A stretch of 64,000 bases of DNA. Source: Acetatifactor sp. Lineage in GTDB: Bacteria; Bacillota; Clostridia; Lachnospirales; Lachnospiraceae. Where the stretch lies: contig JAFLRN010000003.1 in assembly GCA_022511385.1 (NCBI GenBank), positions 1 to 64,000 on the forward strand, read 5' to 3'. The notes below the pieces were generated by a model that saw only the letters and a program-made list of their open reading frames with translations, was not told where the DNA came from and ran no database searches. Positions 17,441 to 27,255 of the stretch are shown here, one piece after another (positions within the stretch are counted from its first letter, which is position 1; each line of letters starts with the position of its first letter). A program made the position numbers and the translations under genes.

Positions 17441-17507
17441 TTTCTGAATCCTCCACTTATTTTTTGTCACTGAATTTTAATGTCGTCCTTCACCTTACCA
17501 CGCCTCT

Positions 17508-18176
17508 TTAAAAGGTGCTCAGCAAGTCTTTCGTAAGCGTTTCCAAGGTTATCTTTTCGTTTTTCACATATGCAATTTTCGGCTGTACCTTCTGGCGTAT
17601 GCCCCATTTTCCCTGTTTTCCAGGTTTGTATTTGAAATCGCCGATCTTGATTCTCTCCGGCTCCATTTCAAGCGCTGCAACAAAGGCTCCTTCCTGACCG
17701 TTTCCGCCAGCGTAAGCCTCCCCATATAGGCCGCCCAGGATGATAATATTCTTTGCACTGATTATGGCGCTTCCGGGGTAAACATCGCCTAACACAATAA
17801 TGCTGTTATCCGTCTCCAGAACTTCTTTGTTCTTCAGACTTCCTTTAAAGAACTGTCCATCCTCGTCGCCGGCAATCTTCTTTTCCATATGTGCCAATGC
17901 CTTGACAAAGTTCTTGTTGGTTGCTTCATCTTTACCCACAATACAGATAATATTCAGATCGCTGTTGGTGTGGATGGCATCCAGTATCCTGATCTCCTCC
18001 GGACCGGAAACCACTCTGTCCTCTATGGACAATGCCACCGTGGCTTTTCCAAAGAAAGCTTTTGCCTCGGAGAACTTATACGAAATCTCCTTCAAAAGAT
18101 CCTCAAAGGGAATATCCGGGTCGAGATGCAGGGTAATACCGTTTGAAAAGCTTTTAATTAATACTGTATCCTTCAT
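17508..18176 (-). CDS. minC: Septum site-determining protein MinC
   Basis: MinC blocks FtsZ assembly away from mid-cell. The 222-residue protein has an N-terminal domain (about residues 1-100) and the C-terminal beta-helix domain with NSIIVLGDVYPGSAIISAKN and IIILGGLYGEAYAGG repeats, plus AFVAALEMEPERIKIGD, the MinD-binding and dimer region. ATG 18176 follows GGGAGG by 4 bases. The min genes follow the PBP2 gene in one probable operon. Confidence 0.92.
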   Translation of the reverse strand: MKDTVLIKSFSNGITLHLDPDIPFEDLLKEISYKFSEAKAFFGKATVALSIEDRVVSGPEEIRILDAIHTNSDLNIICIVGKDEATNKNFVKALAHMEKKIAGDEDGQFFKGSLKNKEVLETDNSIIVLGDVYPGSAIISAKNIIILGGLYGEAYAGGNGQEGAFVAALEMEPERIKIGDFKYKPGKQGKWGIRQKVQPKIAYVKNEKITLETLTKDLLSTF

Positions 18177-18220
18177 ATATCCTCCCATTATATATCTTAT
18201 AAAAAACGCTGCCTTTGCGC

Positions 18221-21103
18221 TTATAATTCGTTTGTGATACCGGCATCCGGCATTTCTGCAGTACCCGTGATCAGCTCGTCCTCTGCAAGTCCGTAGTAGT
18301 ACATGATGATGTCTCTGGTAGCCTGGGCCGCATGATCTGAGGAATAGCCATAGGGGATTCTTGTTGCAATAGCAATCTCGGGCTGCTCATAAGGCGCATA
18401 GCACACAAACAACGCGTGACTGGGACGGCTGCGGGTCTGCTCTGCCGTACCGGTCTTGCCGGCTACATTTACAGCCAGATCGCTGAAATATGTCTTGTTC
18501 TGAACCACCTGACGCATGCCGGAGTGAATGGCGTTCCAATATTCCTGAGGCATCTCCACCACATTGCGCACCTGTGGCTCCTGCTCCATGATCAGGCCTC
18601 CCTGGGAATCTGTGATCCGGTCGATCAGCGTCAGATTATAACAGGTTCCGCTGTTGGCCACGGTTGCCACATAGCGGGCCAGTGCTGCGGTGGTATAGCT
18701 GTGAGTACCCTGCCCAATGGCGGAGCGTACCGGGTCCATGTTGGATACATTGGGCGATGCTTCAGACAGCTCAATGCCGGATTTATCGGTCAGGCCATAA
18801 AGATCTGCGTACTCATACAGCGAGTTCAGGCCGGCTGTTTCATTGTATCCCCCATCTCTGGTAGCCAGCCGGTATCCCACATCATAAAAGAAAAAATTAC
18901 AGGAGTCCCGGATAGCGGTGGTCACATTCTCACTGCCATGTCCCCAGGTACTCCAGCATCGCGGTGAGTCCGCAATGTTAGTATACAGACCGGTACAGGA
19001 AATCGTGTTCTTCAAAGTGATCACACCCTCCATCAGACCCGCTGACGCTGTCACCATCTTGAAGGTGGAGCCTGGCGCCATGGCAGACTGGGTCGCATAA
19101 TTAAACTGAGGGTTTGCCTTGTCGGCATTCAGCTTGGCATAATACTCCGCATTGATGGAGTTCGCCATCATATTGTTGTCATAGCCCGGATAGGATACCA
19201 ATGCCAGCACATCCCCGGAGTTCACATCAGTGATCACCACAGAGGCATTGCAGGGATCCAGTGCCAGCTGAGCCGGTGTAATATCCAGATTTTTGATACG
19301 GTTCATCATGAACTGGTAGGCAGTCAGCTTACCTGCAAACAGCGCGTCTTCCTCATCCATAGGCACATCTATGAGCTTCTGCTCGCACAGGATCTGACAC
19401 ACTTGACGGCCTGTTATGACGTCAGAAAGAAGCATATATTTATAAATCCGCTTCTGAAATTCGGTGTTACCATCGATCATCTGTATGATATAATCTATAA
19501 TCTTCTGATAGATCTCATCCGATTCCGAATATTTGTCATTCAGGTCAAGCTTACTGACATCAATCCAGTTCTGAGCGATACAATATCTCAGGTACTCACT
19601 GAGACTGATCACCTCATTCGTAGCCCAGGCCACGTAGGTGCTGTCCGCAGTATTCACCACCTCCGTCATGATGACGCCCTGATTATTCAGAAGCGTGACA
19701 ATACGGCTTTGATACACCTGATATTCATCAGTCAGCTTATTGTATGGCGTGAGACCTTCTGTCAATTCTTCCCGCAGCTTGGCGTATACCTTTTCTTTAT
19801 AGATCAGATATGCCTGATACACCTCCTGCTCGGTCTCCTCTGCATTCTCCTTCGCCAGTGACTTTATGTCGATTATGGCATTGTTGAACATGGCATAGTA
19901 CACGTCATATATGGGAATCAGGATATCGGAGCTGCTGGCGTTTTCAGCGGCTTTATACTGCTTGGCGTTAATGATCTTTTTGGACACAAGGCCTGCCAGT
20001 CTCTGCTCCATGATATTGTATACAGCCTTTGTAAGATCACTGTCGATGGTCAGGTATACATCCTGACCTGCCCGAGCTTCCTGGCGTTCAATGATGGCGT
20101 TCACTTTTCCCATAGTGTCCACGATTACTTTCTCATGCCCCTTCACACCCTGGAGCGTAGTTTCAAGGTAAGCCTCAATACCGCCCTTACCAACCACATC
20201 GTTGATGTCATAAGACCTGCCTCCGGAGCCCTCTTCCTCAAGCCTTGCATTCAGCTCCGTCAACTCCTCCGAGGAAATTTTACCTGTATATCCCAGCACG
20301 TGGGCAAAGTACTTGCTGTCCACATACCTGCGGATCGTATCTTCCACAATAGTGACCCCGGGCAGATCCGCAGAATTTTCCATGATGACAGCAACTGTTT
20401 TCTCACTGACGTTGGTCGCCACAGTCGTACCAATATATTTCCGAAAAGCAGTCAGGTTCATGGCGTAGCGCAGCGTCACCATCTGCAGCCATTCCGCTTT
20501 TGTATATCCTGCTCCCGGCAGAAAGGTGCTGTTTGAGTCCCCCGGCTCCTCATACTGTCCCAACGCAAATCCTTTGGGACGGCTTAGATATTCCATGACT
20601 TCCGTCGGAGTGGAAGTTCGCTGTTCGTCCTTCAGATTCTCGATATAAGCCTCTCCGTATACATCCGCCAAGAATCTCAGCCTGGCCGTTCCATCCACAG
20701 CAAAGGCAAACTGACCGTCCTCATCGATGATGATCCGAAAATCCGTAATGACACTGTCACCGTTTTTCTCAATCATCTTGATCAACCGATAAAGCATGCC
20801 GTTTAATTCCGCGTTTTTACTCTTGCCCGATTCAAATACATCCTCCACCTTCACAGCGTATGCCAGTTCGTTATAAGCCAGCACATTGCCGTTCCGGTCA
20901 TAGATATTTCCCCTGGTGCTTGCAATGTCGCGTGTCTTTTCCACCTCCAGCACAAACTGATCCAGATACTCCTGGCCGTGTACGATCTGCAGATCAAAAC
21001 AGCGATAGACAAGTATGCCGCCCAAGAGGGCGAAAATCAGGGTAAACACAGTCAGTCTGCTGGTCAATATTCCTATCAGTTTTTCCTTAAATTCGTCAAA
21101 CAA
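18221..21103 (-). CDS. mrdA: Penicillin-binding protein 2 (class B, elongation), unusually long
   Basis: This transpeptidase cross-links peptidoglycan during elongation with RodA. It has one N-terminal membrane helix, a PBP dimer domain, and the transpeptidase motifs GSTFKMV (SxxK), SCN (SxN) and KTGTAEQ. At about 960 residues it is far longer than the roughly 630-700 of typical PBP2. An extra, mostly helical stretch of about 250-300 residues lies before the transpeptidase domain (around 19,300-20,150). I set the start at TTG 21103 (GGAGAG 9 bases upstream, overlapping the mreD stop); the frame stays open to 21145. Confidence 0.93.
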   Translation of the reverse strand: MFDEFKEKLIGILTSRLTVFTLIFALLGGILVYRCFDLQIVHGQEYLDQFVLEVEKTRDIASTRGNIYDRNGNVLAYNELAYAVKVEDVFESGKSKNAELNGMLYRLIKMIEKNGDSVITDFRIIIDEDGQFAFAVDGTARLRFLADVYGEAYIENLKDEQRTSTPTEVMEYLSRPKGFALGQYEEPGDSNSTFLPGAGYTKAEWLQMVTLRYAMNLTAFRKYIGTTVATNVSEKTVAVIMENSADLPGVTIVEDTIRRYVDSKYFAHVLGYTGKISSEELTELNARLEEEGSGGRSYDINDVVGKGGIEAYLETTLQGVKGHEKVIVDTMGKVNAIIERQEARAGQDVYLTIDSDLTKAVYNIMEQRLAGLVSKKIINAKQYKAAENASSSDILIPIYDVYYAMFNNAIIDIKSLAKENAEETEQEVYQAYLIYKEKVYAKLREELTEGLTPYNKLTDEYQVYQSRIVTLLNNQGVIMTEVVNTADSTYVAWATNEVISLSEYLRYCIAQNWIDVSKLDLNDKYSESDEIYQKIIDYIIQMIDGNTEFQKRIYKYMLLSDVITGRQVCQILCEQKLIDVPMDEEDALFAGKLTAYQFMMNRIKNLDITPAQLALDPCNASVVITDVNSGDVLALVSYPGYDNNMMANSINAEYYAKLNADKANPQFNYATQSAMAPGSTFKMVTASAGLMEGVITLKNTISCTGLYTNIADSPRCWSTWGHGSENVTTAIRDSCNFFFYDVGYRLATRDGGYNETAGLNSLYEYADLYGLTDKSGIELSEASPNVSNMDPVRSAIGQGTHSYTTAALARYVATVANSGTCYNLTLIDRITDSQGGLIMEQEPQVRNVVEMPQEYWNAIHSGMRQVVQNKTYFSDLAVNVAGKTGTAEQTRSRPSHALFVCYAPYEQPEIAIATRIPYGYSSDHAAQATRDIIMYYYGLAEDELITGTAEMPDAGITNEL

Positions 21104-21614
21104 ATTTCTGCGCTCTCCTTTTCTCGTAGGCTTCCAGCTTCTCATTCACCTTCAATACCAACGGGTAGAGAAATAAGGTAACCACAATGGTGTACATCGC
21201 TTCCGGCAGAATCACATGATTAAAATAATATGTAAACTGCAGCCTGCCGCGAAGCATGAACATCAGCACATAACAGATAAGTCCATAGGACAGATCACTT
21301 GTAACGATCAGCGCTATGGGAAGCTTGATATCCTCAGGGTAAAAAATACGGCTGAACTTGCCGTTCAAATAGCCTATGTACATCAACAACAGAGCATAAA
21401 AGCCCAGAAAATCCCCATAAAAAACATCGCTCAACAGTCCGCAGATAAAACCGATAATCAGTCCCTCCTTCTCTCCCCTCATGAAGCCGAAAGATGAGGT
21501 CAGAACGATCATCAGGTTTGGGATGATCTTTGCAAAGGCAATACTGCCAAATACACTGCACTGTAGGACAAAGCAAACCAATATAAAAATAGCAACAATA
21601 AACTTTCGCAGCAT
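21096..21614 (-). CDS. mreD: Rod shape-determining membrane protein MreD
   Basis: The 172-residue protein has five or six hydrophobic helices and the MreD pattern (FGFMRGEKEGLIIGFICGLLSDVFYG, LPEAMYTIVVTLFLYPL). It links the MreBC filament complex with wall synthases. It lies 6 bases after mreC and overlaps the PBP2 gene, so the four genes are surely co-transcribed. Confidence 0.92.
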   Translation of the reverse strand: MLRKFIVAIFILVCFVLQCSVFGSIAFAKIIPNLMIVLTSSFGFMRGEKEGLIIGFICGLLSDVFYGDFLGFYALLLMYIGYLNGKFSRIFYPEDIKLPIALIVTSDLSYGLICYVLMFMLRGRLQFTYYFNHVILPEAMYTIVVTLFLYPLVLKVNEKLEAYEKRRAQKFV

Positions 21615-21620
21615 TTCTGT

Positions 21621-22493
21621 TTATTCCTCGTCTACGGACTGCTTCATATCCGTGATGACCAGTACTTCACCCAGATGTTCAAAGTCTACGGCAGGGGTGA
21701 TCAGTCCTGATTTTGTCAGGTTGTTTGAATCCGTCCCGATACTGTTGATATAACCGATCAGGATGTTCGGAAGGAACTTGTCGCTGATATTTGAGGTAAC
21801 AACCTTATCTCCCACCGCAACAACATTCCGGCTATCAACCAGCTGGCTGAAGGAAATACAGTTTTCTGCCATCAGCTGGAGGTCTCCCGAAACGATCATA
21901 TTGTCCTCGGTGGCCAACGTCATTGCACTGACGTTACTGTTGTCAGAGATGATGGATACAACCCTGGACCAATTGGGGCCCACCGATGTGATCCGTCCCA
22001 CCAGACCGCCGCCGGCGATCACATTCATATCTATCGCCAGGCCATCTTCCATCCCCTTGTCAATGATGAAGGAGGAGTACCAGTTACCGGAATCCCGGCT
22101 GATAATACGGGCTCCAACCTTGTTGTAGGAAGCATATTGCTCATCCAGCTCCATAAGCGCTCTGAGCTGATTCAGCTCATATTTATCCTGCTGGAGCAGG
22201 GTATTTTCCTCCGTCAGTGCAGCAATTTCCTGTTTGAGACGCTCATTCTCCGCCAAAAGGTCCCTGATCTGCACCAGCTCTTCAGATCGGTTGGAGAGCC
22301 ATTCTCCCAGCTTGCCGATGCCCTGCTGGAAGGGCACGATCACCCGGCCCGCCACTGTGTTAAGCGGCTTGTTAAACACATCCGTTCCAAAGGTGATCAG
22401 CATCAGCACAGTACAAAGAATCGTCAAGATTAAGAGGAGATATTTACTCGGAATCGTAAATTTCTCCTTTTTTTTCTTAATTATTGGGCTCAT
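21621..22493 (-). CDS. mreC: Rod shape-determining protein MreC
   Basis: MreC is a bitopic protein that ties cytoplasmic MreB to outside wall enzymes. The 290 residues show a basic N-terminus, one membrane helix (about residues 17-35), a coiled coil (LLAENERLKQEIAALTEEN, about 78-105) and the beta-rich MreC domain (GARIISRDSGNWYSSFIIDKG, GLVGRITSVG). The ATG overlaps the mreB stop by 4 bases (ATGA). Confidence 0.94.
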   Translation of the reverse strand: MSPIIKKKKEKFTIPSKYLLLILTILCTVLMLITFGTDVFNKPLNTVAGRVIVPFQQGIGKLGEWLSNRSEELVQIRDLLAENERLKQEIAALTEENTLLQQDKYELNQLRALMELDEQYASYNKVGARIISRDSGNWYSSFIIDKGMEDGLAIDMNVIAGGGLVGRITSVGPNWSRVVSIISDNSNVSAMTLATEDNMIVSGDLQLMAENCISFSQLVDSRNVVAVGDKVVTSNISDKFLPNILIGYINSIGTDSNNLTKSGLITPAVDFEHLGEVLVITDMKQSVDEE

Positions 22494-23500
22494 CTACTCA
22501 TCCCTTCAATGACATATGCTACGGATTTATAATTGTCTTCCCTGATAATCTTTGACAGTCCCATCACTACACTGGTCATGGGCTCCTCCGTCAAATTAAT
22601 CTTAAGCCCCGTCCCGACTCCCAGTCTCTCCGACAGATGGCTGACCTGGGAAGCTCCTCCGGTAAGATACACGCCATGGCGATAGATATCTGCGGCCAGC
22701 TCAGGAGGCGTGCGCTCAAGAATAACTTTAACATTATCCACAATGGTGTTGAAGTGTTCTTCCAGACATTCTGCAACCAGTTTTGTGGGAATCTCACGTT
22801 CTACTGGAAGGCCGGTGACAATATCCCTGCCGTATACAACGGCGCCTTTGCCTTCCTGTTCCAGCGTGCTTAAGGACATCTTGACCGTCTCAGCAGTCTT
22901 GCCGCCGATAATAAGGCTGTATTCCTTTCTCACTGCAGCCCGGATGGCCTCGTCAAATTTCAGACCGCCAGTCTTGATCAGGCGGCTGAGCACAATTCCG
23001 CCAAGGGAAAGGATGGAGATTTCCGTGGTTTCATAGCCCACATTCACCACCAGAACACCCTGGGAGTTTTTCACGTCGATGTCGAGTCCCAGGCCGTCAG
23101 CTACTGCCTTTTCCACCACCATGATCTTTTTTGCCTTCACGCCGGCATCCCGGATCAGGTCGTAAAAGGCTCTCTTCTCCACCTCAGTCACATCCGTGGG
23201 TACAGCAATATAAAAGTCTGCGGGCTTGCTGTTTCCCCTCTGCAGGTCGTATACAAAATATCTGACCAGCGTCTCCATATTCTTGATGTCCGCTATGACA
23301 CCGTTGGAAAGGGGATAGGAAATATGAATATTGCCGGGAGCTTTCTCATACATTTCAAATGCAGAGTCTCCGTAAGCAAACAGGGTATTCTTATTCTCGA
23401 TGGCGATCATGTTTTTCTCCACGAGAATCTGATCGTCGCTCCTACTGTAGATTTTAATGTTGTTGGTACCCAAATCGATACCAAATGCGTTAGTTGCCAA
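22490..23500 (-). CDS. mreB: Actin-like rod shape protein MreB
   Basis: MreB forms membrane-bound filaments that steer elongation. The 336-residue length is normal. Actin-family motifs are present: FGIDLGTNNIKIYS (phosphate 1), GVLVVNVGYETTEIS (phosphate 2) and YLTGGASQVSHLSERLG (adenosine). The second motif reads NVGYETTE where MreB normally has NIGGGTTD-like residues, so this may be an Mbl/MreBH-type paralogue. The start is TTG 23500 with AAAGGAG 8 bases upstream. Confidence 0.9.
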   Translation of the reverse strand: MATNAFGIDLGTNNIKIYSRSDDQILVEKNMIAIENKNTLFAYGDSAFEMYEKAPGNIHISYPLSNGVIADIKNMETLVRYFVYDLQRGNSKPADFYIAVPTDVTEVEKRAFYDLIRDAGVKAKKIMVVEKAVADGLGLDIDVKNSQGVLVVNVGYETTEISILSLGGIVLSRLIKTGGLKFDEAIRAAVRKEYSLIIGGKTAETVKMSLSTLEQEGKGAVVYGRDIVTGLPVEREIPTKLVAECLEEHFNTIVDNVKVILERTPPELAADIYRHGVYLTGGASQVSHLSERLGVGTGLKINLTEEPMTSVVMGLSKIIREDNYKSVAYVIEGMSR

Positions 23501-23551
23501 AGTAAAACTCCTTTCTGCCGTATGGGGCCGCTTGCGGCGCCGCCGATATAT

Positions 23552-24262
23552 TTAAGTTTCCGCAGGAAGACTGCGGAGCCAGGAACTTTCCTTAAAGCTG
23601 AAATATCTGTTATCACCGATGACAATGTGATCCAGAAGCGGAATATCCATCTTCTCCCCCAATTCCCTGAGGATCTCCGTCAGATCAGTGTCCGCCCTGC
23701 TGGGTGTCGGATCACCGCTGGGATGGTTGTGTACAAGCAGGATATTCACTGCCCTGCACTCCAGCGCCTCCAGAAAAACCTCCCTGGGGGAGATCAGCGC
23801 CATCCTGACACTGCCTTCGGACAAGCGCTTTTCAGCGATCATCTGGCCCTTCGCATCCAGACACACCAGGATCACACACTCTGTTGTAAGGTGCCTGAGC
23901 ATCTCCATAAAATAGCATGCCACCTGGCCGGAGCTGTGAAAGCTGATGCCCTCGCTGGCTGTGGCTGCGCTCATGCGCTTGGACAGTTCCGCAAGGCATT
24001 TCAGTTTCACTGCCTTTACCTGACCGATGCCCTTGACGCTTCTCAGTTCATCCAGCGTCACATTGTAAAGTCCAAGCAGCCCCTCCCTGGGGTATCTGGC
24101 AAGGTGCAACACCTGTTCCGCCAGCTGTAGGGCACTCTTCTCCCTTGTGCCGGTGCGGATGATAATGGCCAGCAGTTCGGCCTCTGTCAGATTCTCCGGG
24201 CCAAACCGTAAAAATCTCTCGTAGGGCAGTTCCTGTCTGCCCTTCTCCTGTACTTCCTTCAT
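23552..24262 (-). CDS. radC: RadC-family JAB/MPN metal-binding protein
   Basis: RadC was named for DNA repair, but its biochemical role is unsettled. The 236-residue protein has an N-terminal helix-hairpin-helix part (LRSVKGIGQVKAVKLKCLAEL) and the JAMM metal centre HNHPSGDPTPSRADTDLT at about residues 172-189. AAGGAG is just before the ATG at 24262. It sits next to mreB, as in many Firmicutes. Confidence 0.92.
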   Translation of the reverse strand: MKEVQEKGRQELPYERFLRFGPENLTEAELLAIIIRTGTREKSALQLAEQVLHLARYPREGLLGLYNVTLDELRSVKGIGQVKAVKLKCLAELSKRMSAATASEGISFHSSGQVACYFMEMLRHLTTECVILVCLDAKGQMIAEKRLSEGSVRMALISPREVFLEALECRAVNILLVHNHPSGDPTPSRADTDLTEILRELGEKMDIPLLDHIVIGDNRYFSFKESSWLRSLPAET

Positions 24263-24302
24263 GCGTCTCCTTCCAACCTTCTCCGACGCAAAGGGAAAAC
24301 AG

Positions 24303-24542
24303 TTACCTGATAAAGCGGTACACTACCAGTGCGATCACAACTCCGATGACGCTGGCGATCGTGATCTGGATGGTCAGGCCGAAGGTCAACACAAAGAACC
24401 CTAGATCCAGCACTACAGGGGAGCTCAGGCCGAAGGACTGGCCGTAGTTTAAGAAGCTTCCCTCGAAATAGGTGCCGATAAATCTGCCGATCACAAAGCC
24501 TACCAGGACCAGAAGTACCAAAACCCAGTTTACTCTTTTCAA
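24303..24542 (-). CDS. DUF4321-like small membrane protein
   Basis: The 79-residue protein has two hydrophobic helices with the motif IGRFIGTYFEGS between them. It resembles the DUF4321 family often encoded next to radC and mreB in Clostridia. I prefer TTG 24542 (GAGAGG 7 bases upstream, N-terminus MKRVNWVLVLL). The frame reaches 24614, but the added residues are not family-like. Function is unknown; the link with the shape genes is by position. Confidence 0.8.
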   Translation of the reverse strand: MKRVNWVLVLLVLVGFVIGRFIGTYFEGSFLNYGQSFGLSSPVVLDLGFFVLTFGLTIQITIASVIGVVIALVVYRFIR

Positions 24543-24684
24543 CTTGATCCCTCTCTTTTTCGTTGGTAGCTCTATATGGGGCTTGTCCGCTGCCCTGGCG
24601 GAAATTAGTCCCATATGTCTTTATATAGTACCACAAAATGGCAGGGCTGTACATAAAAATCAAATAAATTATTTTGACGTTTTT

Positions 24685-25989
24685 CTACAATTGAGTTATA
24701 AGACTCTGCTCTGTTACAAGGCTTTTATCAAGAAGGGCCTGGAGGGAGCGTAAAATGCCGGATTTCGCGTGGGGCCAGGTGAGGCCGCCTTGGAAATAGA
24801 CGGCGTAGGGTGGCTTTATAGGTCCGTCTGCAGAGAGTTCGATGGAGGATCCGGAGACGAAGGCGCCGGCGGCCATGATGACCTGGGAGTCGTAGCCGGG
24901 CATGTCCCAAGGTTCGGGTGTTACATGGCTGTCAACTGGTGCGCCGGATTGGATGCCCTGGCAGAAGGCGATAACGGCTTCCGGGTTTCCGAAGGTGATG
25001 GCCTGAATGATGTCGTGTCTGGTCTCGGTACTGTCAGGCACTACGGCAAAGCCTAAGGGCTGGTAAAGATTTGCGGCGAAAATGGCTCCTTTCAGGGCGG
25101 CTGCGGTGACTGTGGGGGCCAGAAAAAAGCCCTGGTAAAAGTCCTTCAGTACACCCAGGGAAGCGCCCACTTCTTTTGCCAGGCCCGGGGAAGTCAGGCG
25201 GCAGGCGGCGTTCTCCACGCACTCTCTCGTTCCGGCAATGTAACCGCCGATGGGGGCAAGGCCGCCGCCGGGGTTTTTGATCAGGGATCCCACCACCATA
25301 TCGGCGCCCACGTCGCTAGGCTCCCGTTCTTCCACAAACTCGCCGTAGCAGTTGTCCACCATGCAGATCACATCGGGCTTGATTTCTTTCACAAAGGCGA
25401 TCAGCTCTCCTATGCGCTCCACGGACAGAGTGGGTCTTGTTTGGTAGCCCTTGGATCGCTGGATCGTTACCAGGCGGGTCCTATCGTTTATGGCTTTTCG
25501 GATATTTTCAAAGTCAAAGCTGCCGTCAGGATGAAGGTCTACCTGTCTGTAGGTGATGCCGTACTCCGCAAGAGAGCCTCTGGAGGGACGGATGCCGATC
25601 ACCTCCTCTAAGGTGTCGTAAGGTTTTCCAACGGGGGACAGAAGTTCGTCTCCCGGGCGCAGATTGCTCATCAAGGCCAGGGCCAGGGCATGGGTTCCGC
25701 AGGTGATCTGGGGACGCACCAGGGCATCCTCGGTGTGGAATACCTTAGCATAGACCTGTTCCAGGGTGTCCCGTCCAAGGTCGTTATAACCGTAGCCTGT
25801 GGTGCCCAGGAGGCAGGCTTCGCTGACTTTTGCTTCCTGCATGGCGCGGATGACTTTGAGCTGGTTGTATTCGGCTGTCTGGTCAATTTTCTGGAAACGT
25901 TCTTCCAGTTTTTCCAAAATTTTGATGCCGTATTCATATACGGTGCTGCTGATGCCCATGGAGGCGTATAGTTCTTGTAGTTTGCTCAT
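24685..25989 (-). CDS. PLP-dependent C-S lyase, methionine gamma-lyase / aluminium-resistance family
   Basis: The 434-residue protein belongs to the cystathionine-type PLP enzyme group annotated as aluminium resistance protein. Seen are GTTGYGYNDLGRDTLEQVYA, QITCGTHALALAL, CMVDNCYGEFVE and the PLP lysine region GSLIKNPGGGLAPIGGY. It likely cleaves sulfur amino acids; the aluminium name comes from a plasmid phenotype in another organism. ATG 25989 follows AAGGAAA and gives the family N-terminus MSKLQELYASMGIS. It is usually found after miaA, as here. Confidence 0.88.
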   Translation of the reverse strand: MSKLQELYASMGISSTVYEYGIKILEKLEERFQKIDQTAEYNQLKVIRAMQEAKVSEACLLGTTGYGYNDLGRDTLEQVYAKVFHTEDALVRPQITCGTHALALALMSNLRPGDELLSPVGKPYDTLEEVIGIRPSRGSLAEYGITYRQVDLHPDGSFDFENIRKAINDRTRLVTIQRSKGYQTRPTLSVERIGELIAFVKEIKPDVICMVDNCYGEFVEEREPSDVGADMVVGSLIKNPGGGLAPIGGYIAGTRECVENAACRLTSPGLAKEVGASLGVLKDFYQGFFLAPTVTAAALKGAIFAANLYQPLGFAVVPDSTETRHDIIQAITFGNPEAVIAFCQGIQSGAPVDSHVTPEPWDMPGYDSQVIMAAGAFVSGSSIELSADGPIKPPYAVYFQGGLTWPHAKSGILRSLQALLDKSLVTEQSLITQL

Positions 25990-26077
25990 ATAATTTCCTT
26001 TCGTAAAGTTTTCATATTTTTTCCACATGTGTTTGCTTTTGGCATCTTAGTTTTGCTTGAATAAAGGTATATACAAT

Positions 26078-26208
26078 GGCGTCGCCTGTGCGGATCACAT
26101 GAGGCTCTTTTTCTAAATTCCTTGCTCACAAAAGAGGTGGCTCCGCCCCTCTTTGGCGAGCAAGGATTTTAGAAAAAGGAATGCCCGTGATTTCAACGGC
26201 GACACTAT
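26078..26208. repeat. Long imperfect inverted repeat between miaA and the C-S lyase gene
   Basis: The core (26107-26178) has arms of about 34 bases that match at about 30 positions (CTTTTTCTAAATTCCTTGCT against CTTTTTCTAAAATCCTTGCT) around a 4-base loop. Weaker outer arms (GTCGCC, ATCAC) extend it to about 131 bases. The right end covers the miaA stop codon. It could be a MITE-like or REP-like element, or a structured RNA at the 3' end of the miaA message. Confidence 0.65.
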
Positions 26209-27188
26209 TGCAGTATCCCTCTCCCTGCAAGCTTATCCAGCATATATTTTAAAATTCTTTGTTCATCATAATTGAATCCATCTTTATTGATCCAAATCAC
26301 ATCCTGCTCCCTTCGGAACCAAGTCAGCTGTCTCTTGGCAAAATGTCGTGTATTCAGTTTGATCAGGGCCACAGCCTCCTCCAGGGTACACTCACCGTCC
26401 AGCCAGGCCAGAAGTTCCTTGTAGCCCAGCCCCTGCATGGACACCATATCGCGGGTACAGCCCATCTCCTTCAGGCTTTTGACCTCTTCCGCCAGGCCCT
26501 GTGCCATCATCTCGTCCACCCGCTGTTCTATGCGCTGATAAAGGTGTTCTCTCTCATCATTTAATACAAAATAACAGGACCGATAGGCGCTGGTTTTCTG
26601 CTTTTCCTGCTGATTGTGTTGTGATATGGGCTCCCCGGTCAGGTGGTAGAACTCCAGTGCACGGATCGTCCGTTTTATGTTATTGGCATGGATGGTCTTT
26701 GCAGAGTCCGGATCCACTTGCGCAAGAAGCGCGTGCAGGTACTCCGGTCCTTTCTCTCGGGCAAGCCCTTCCAGATGCGTTCTATATTCGGTGTTCTCCT
26801 CATTTTCAGTAAAATCTATGTCTTTCAGGAGTGCCTGAATATAGAACCCTGTACCGCCGGTCACGATGGGAATATGGCCCCTTCTATAGATATCTTCCAG
26901 ACATTCCTCGCATTTTTGTTTGAATACCACCACGTTAAAGGGCTCCCATGGTTCCAATATATCGATCATGTGGTGGGGGACACCCTGCATCTCCTTCTTG
27001 GTGATCTTGGCGGAGCCGATATCCATATGGCGGTAGACCTGCATGGAGTCGGCGGAGAGAATCTCGCCCCGGTTATTCAGGGCCTTTGCCAGTGCTATGG
27101 AAAGTGCTGTTTTTCCCACGGCGGTGGGACCGGTGAGAACGATCATGGGGCGCATGGTACGGGTTACACCTACCTTTCCCTTGTGCAT
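26205..27188 (-). CDS. miaA: tRNA dimethylallyltransferase
   Basis: MiaA adds a dimethylallyl group to A37 of tRNAs that read UNN codons; MiaB (34657-36102) later methylthiolates the same base. The 327-residue protein has the P-loop GPTAVGKTALS, SADSMQVYRHMDIGSAK and PHHMIDILEPWEPFNV, and FAKRQLTWFRRE. ATG 27188 is chosen because AGGAG lies 7 bases upstream. That leaves about 18 residues before the P-loop; ATG 27161 (MRPMIVL) is a possible alternative. Confidence 0.93.
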   Translation of the reverse strand: MHKGKVGVTRTMRPMIVLTGPTAVGKTALSIALAKALNNRGEILSADSMQVYRHMDIGSAKITKKEMQGVPHHMIDILEPWEPFNVVVFKQKCEECLEDIYRRGHIPIVTGGTGFYIQALLKDIDFTENEENTEYRTHLEGLAREKGPEYLHALLAQVDPDSAKTIHANNIKRTIRALEFYHLTGEPISQHNQQEKQKTSAYRSCYFVLNDEREHLYQRIEQRVDEMMAQGLAEEVKSLKEMGCTRDMVSMQGLGYKELLAWLDGECTLEEAVALIKLNTRHFAKRQLTWFRREQDVIWINKDGFNYDEQRILKYMLDKLAGRGILQ

Positions 27189-27255
27189 ACTTACTCTCCT
27201 GTCAGTTAATTCATGTCCAGGCACCAGAATCATTTTTCAACATAAACCTGAACAG

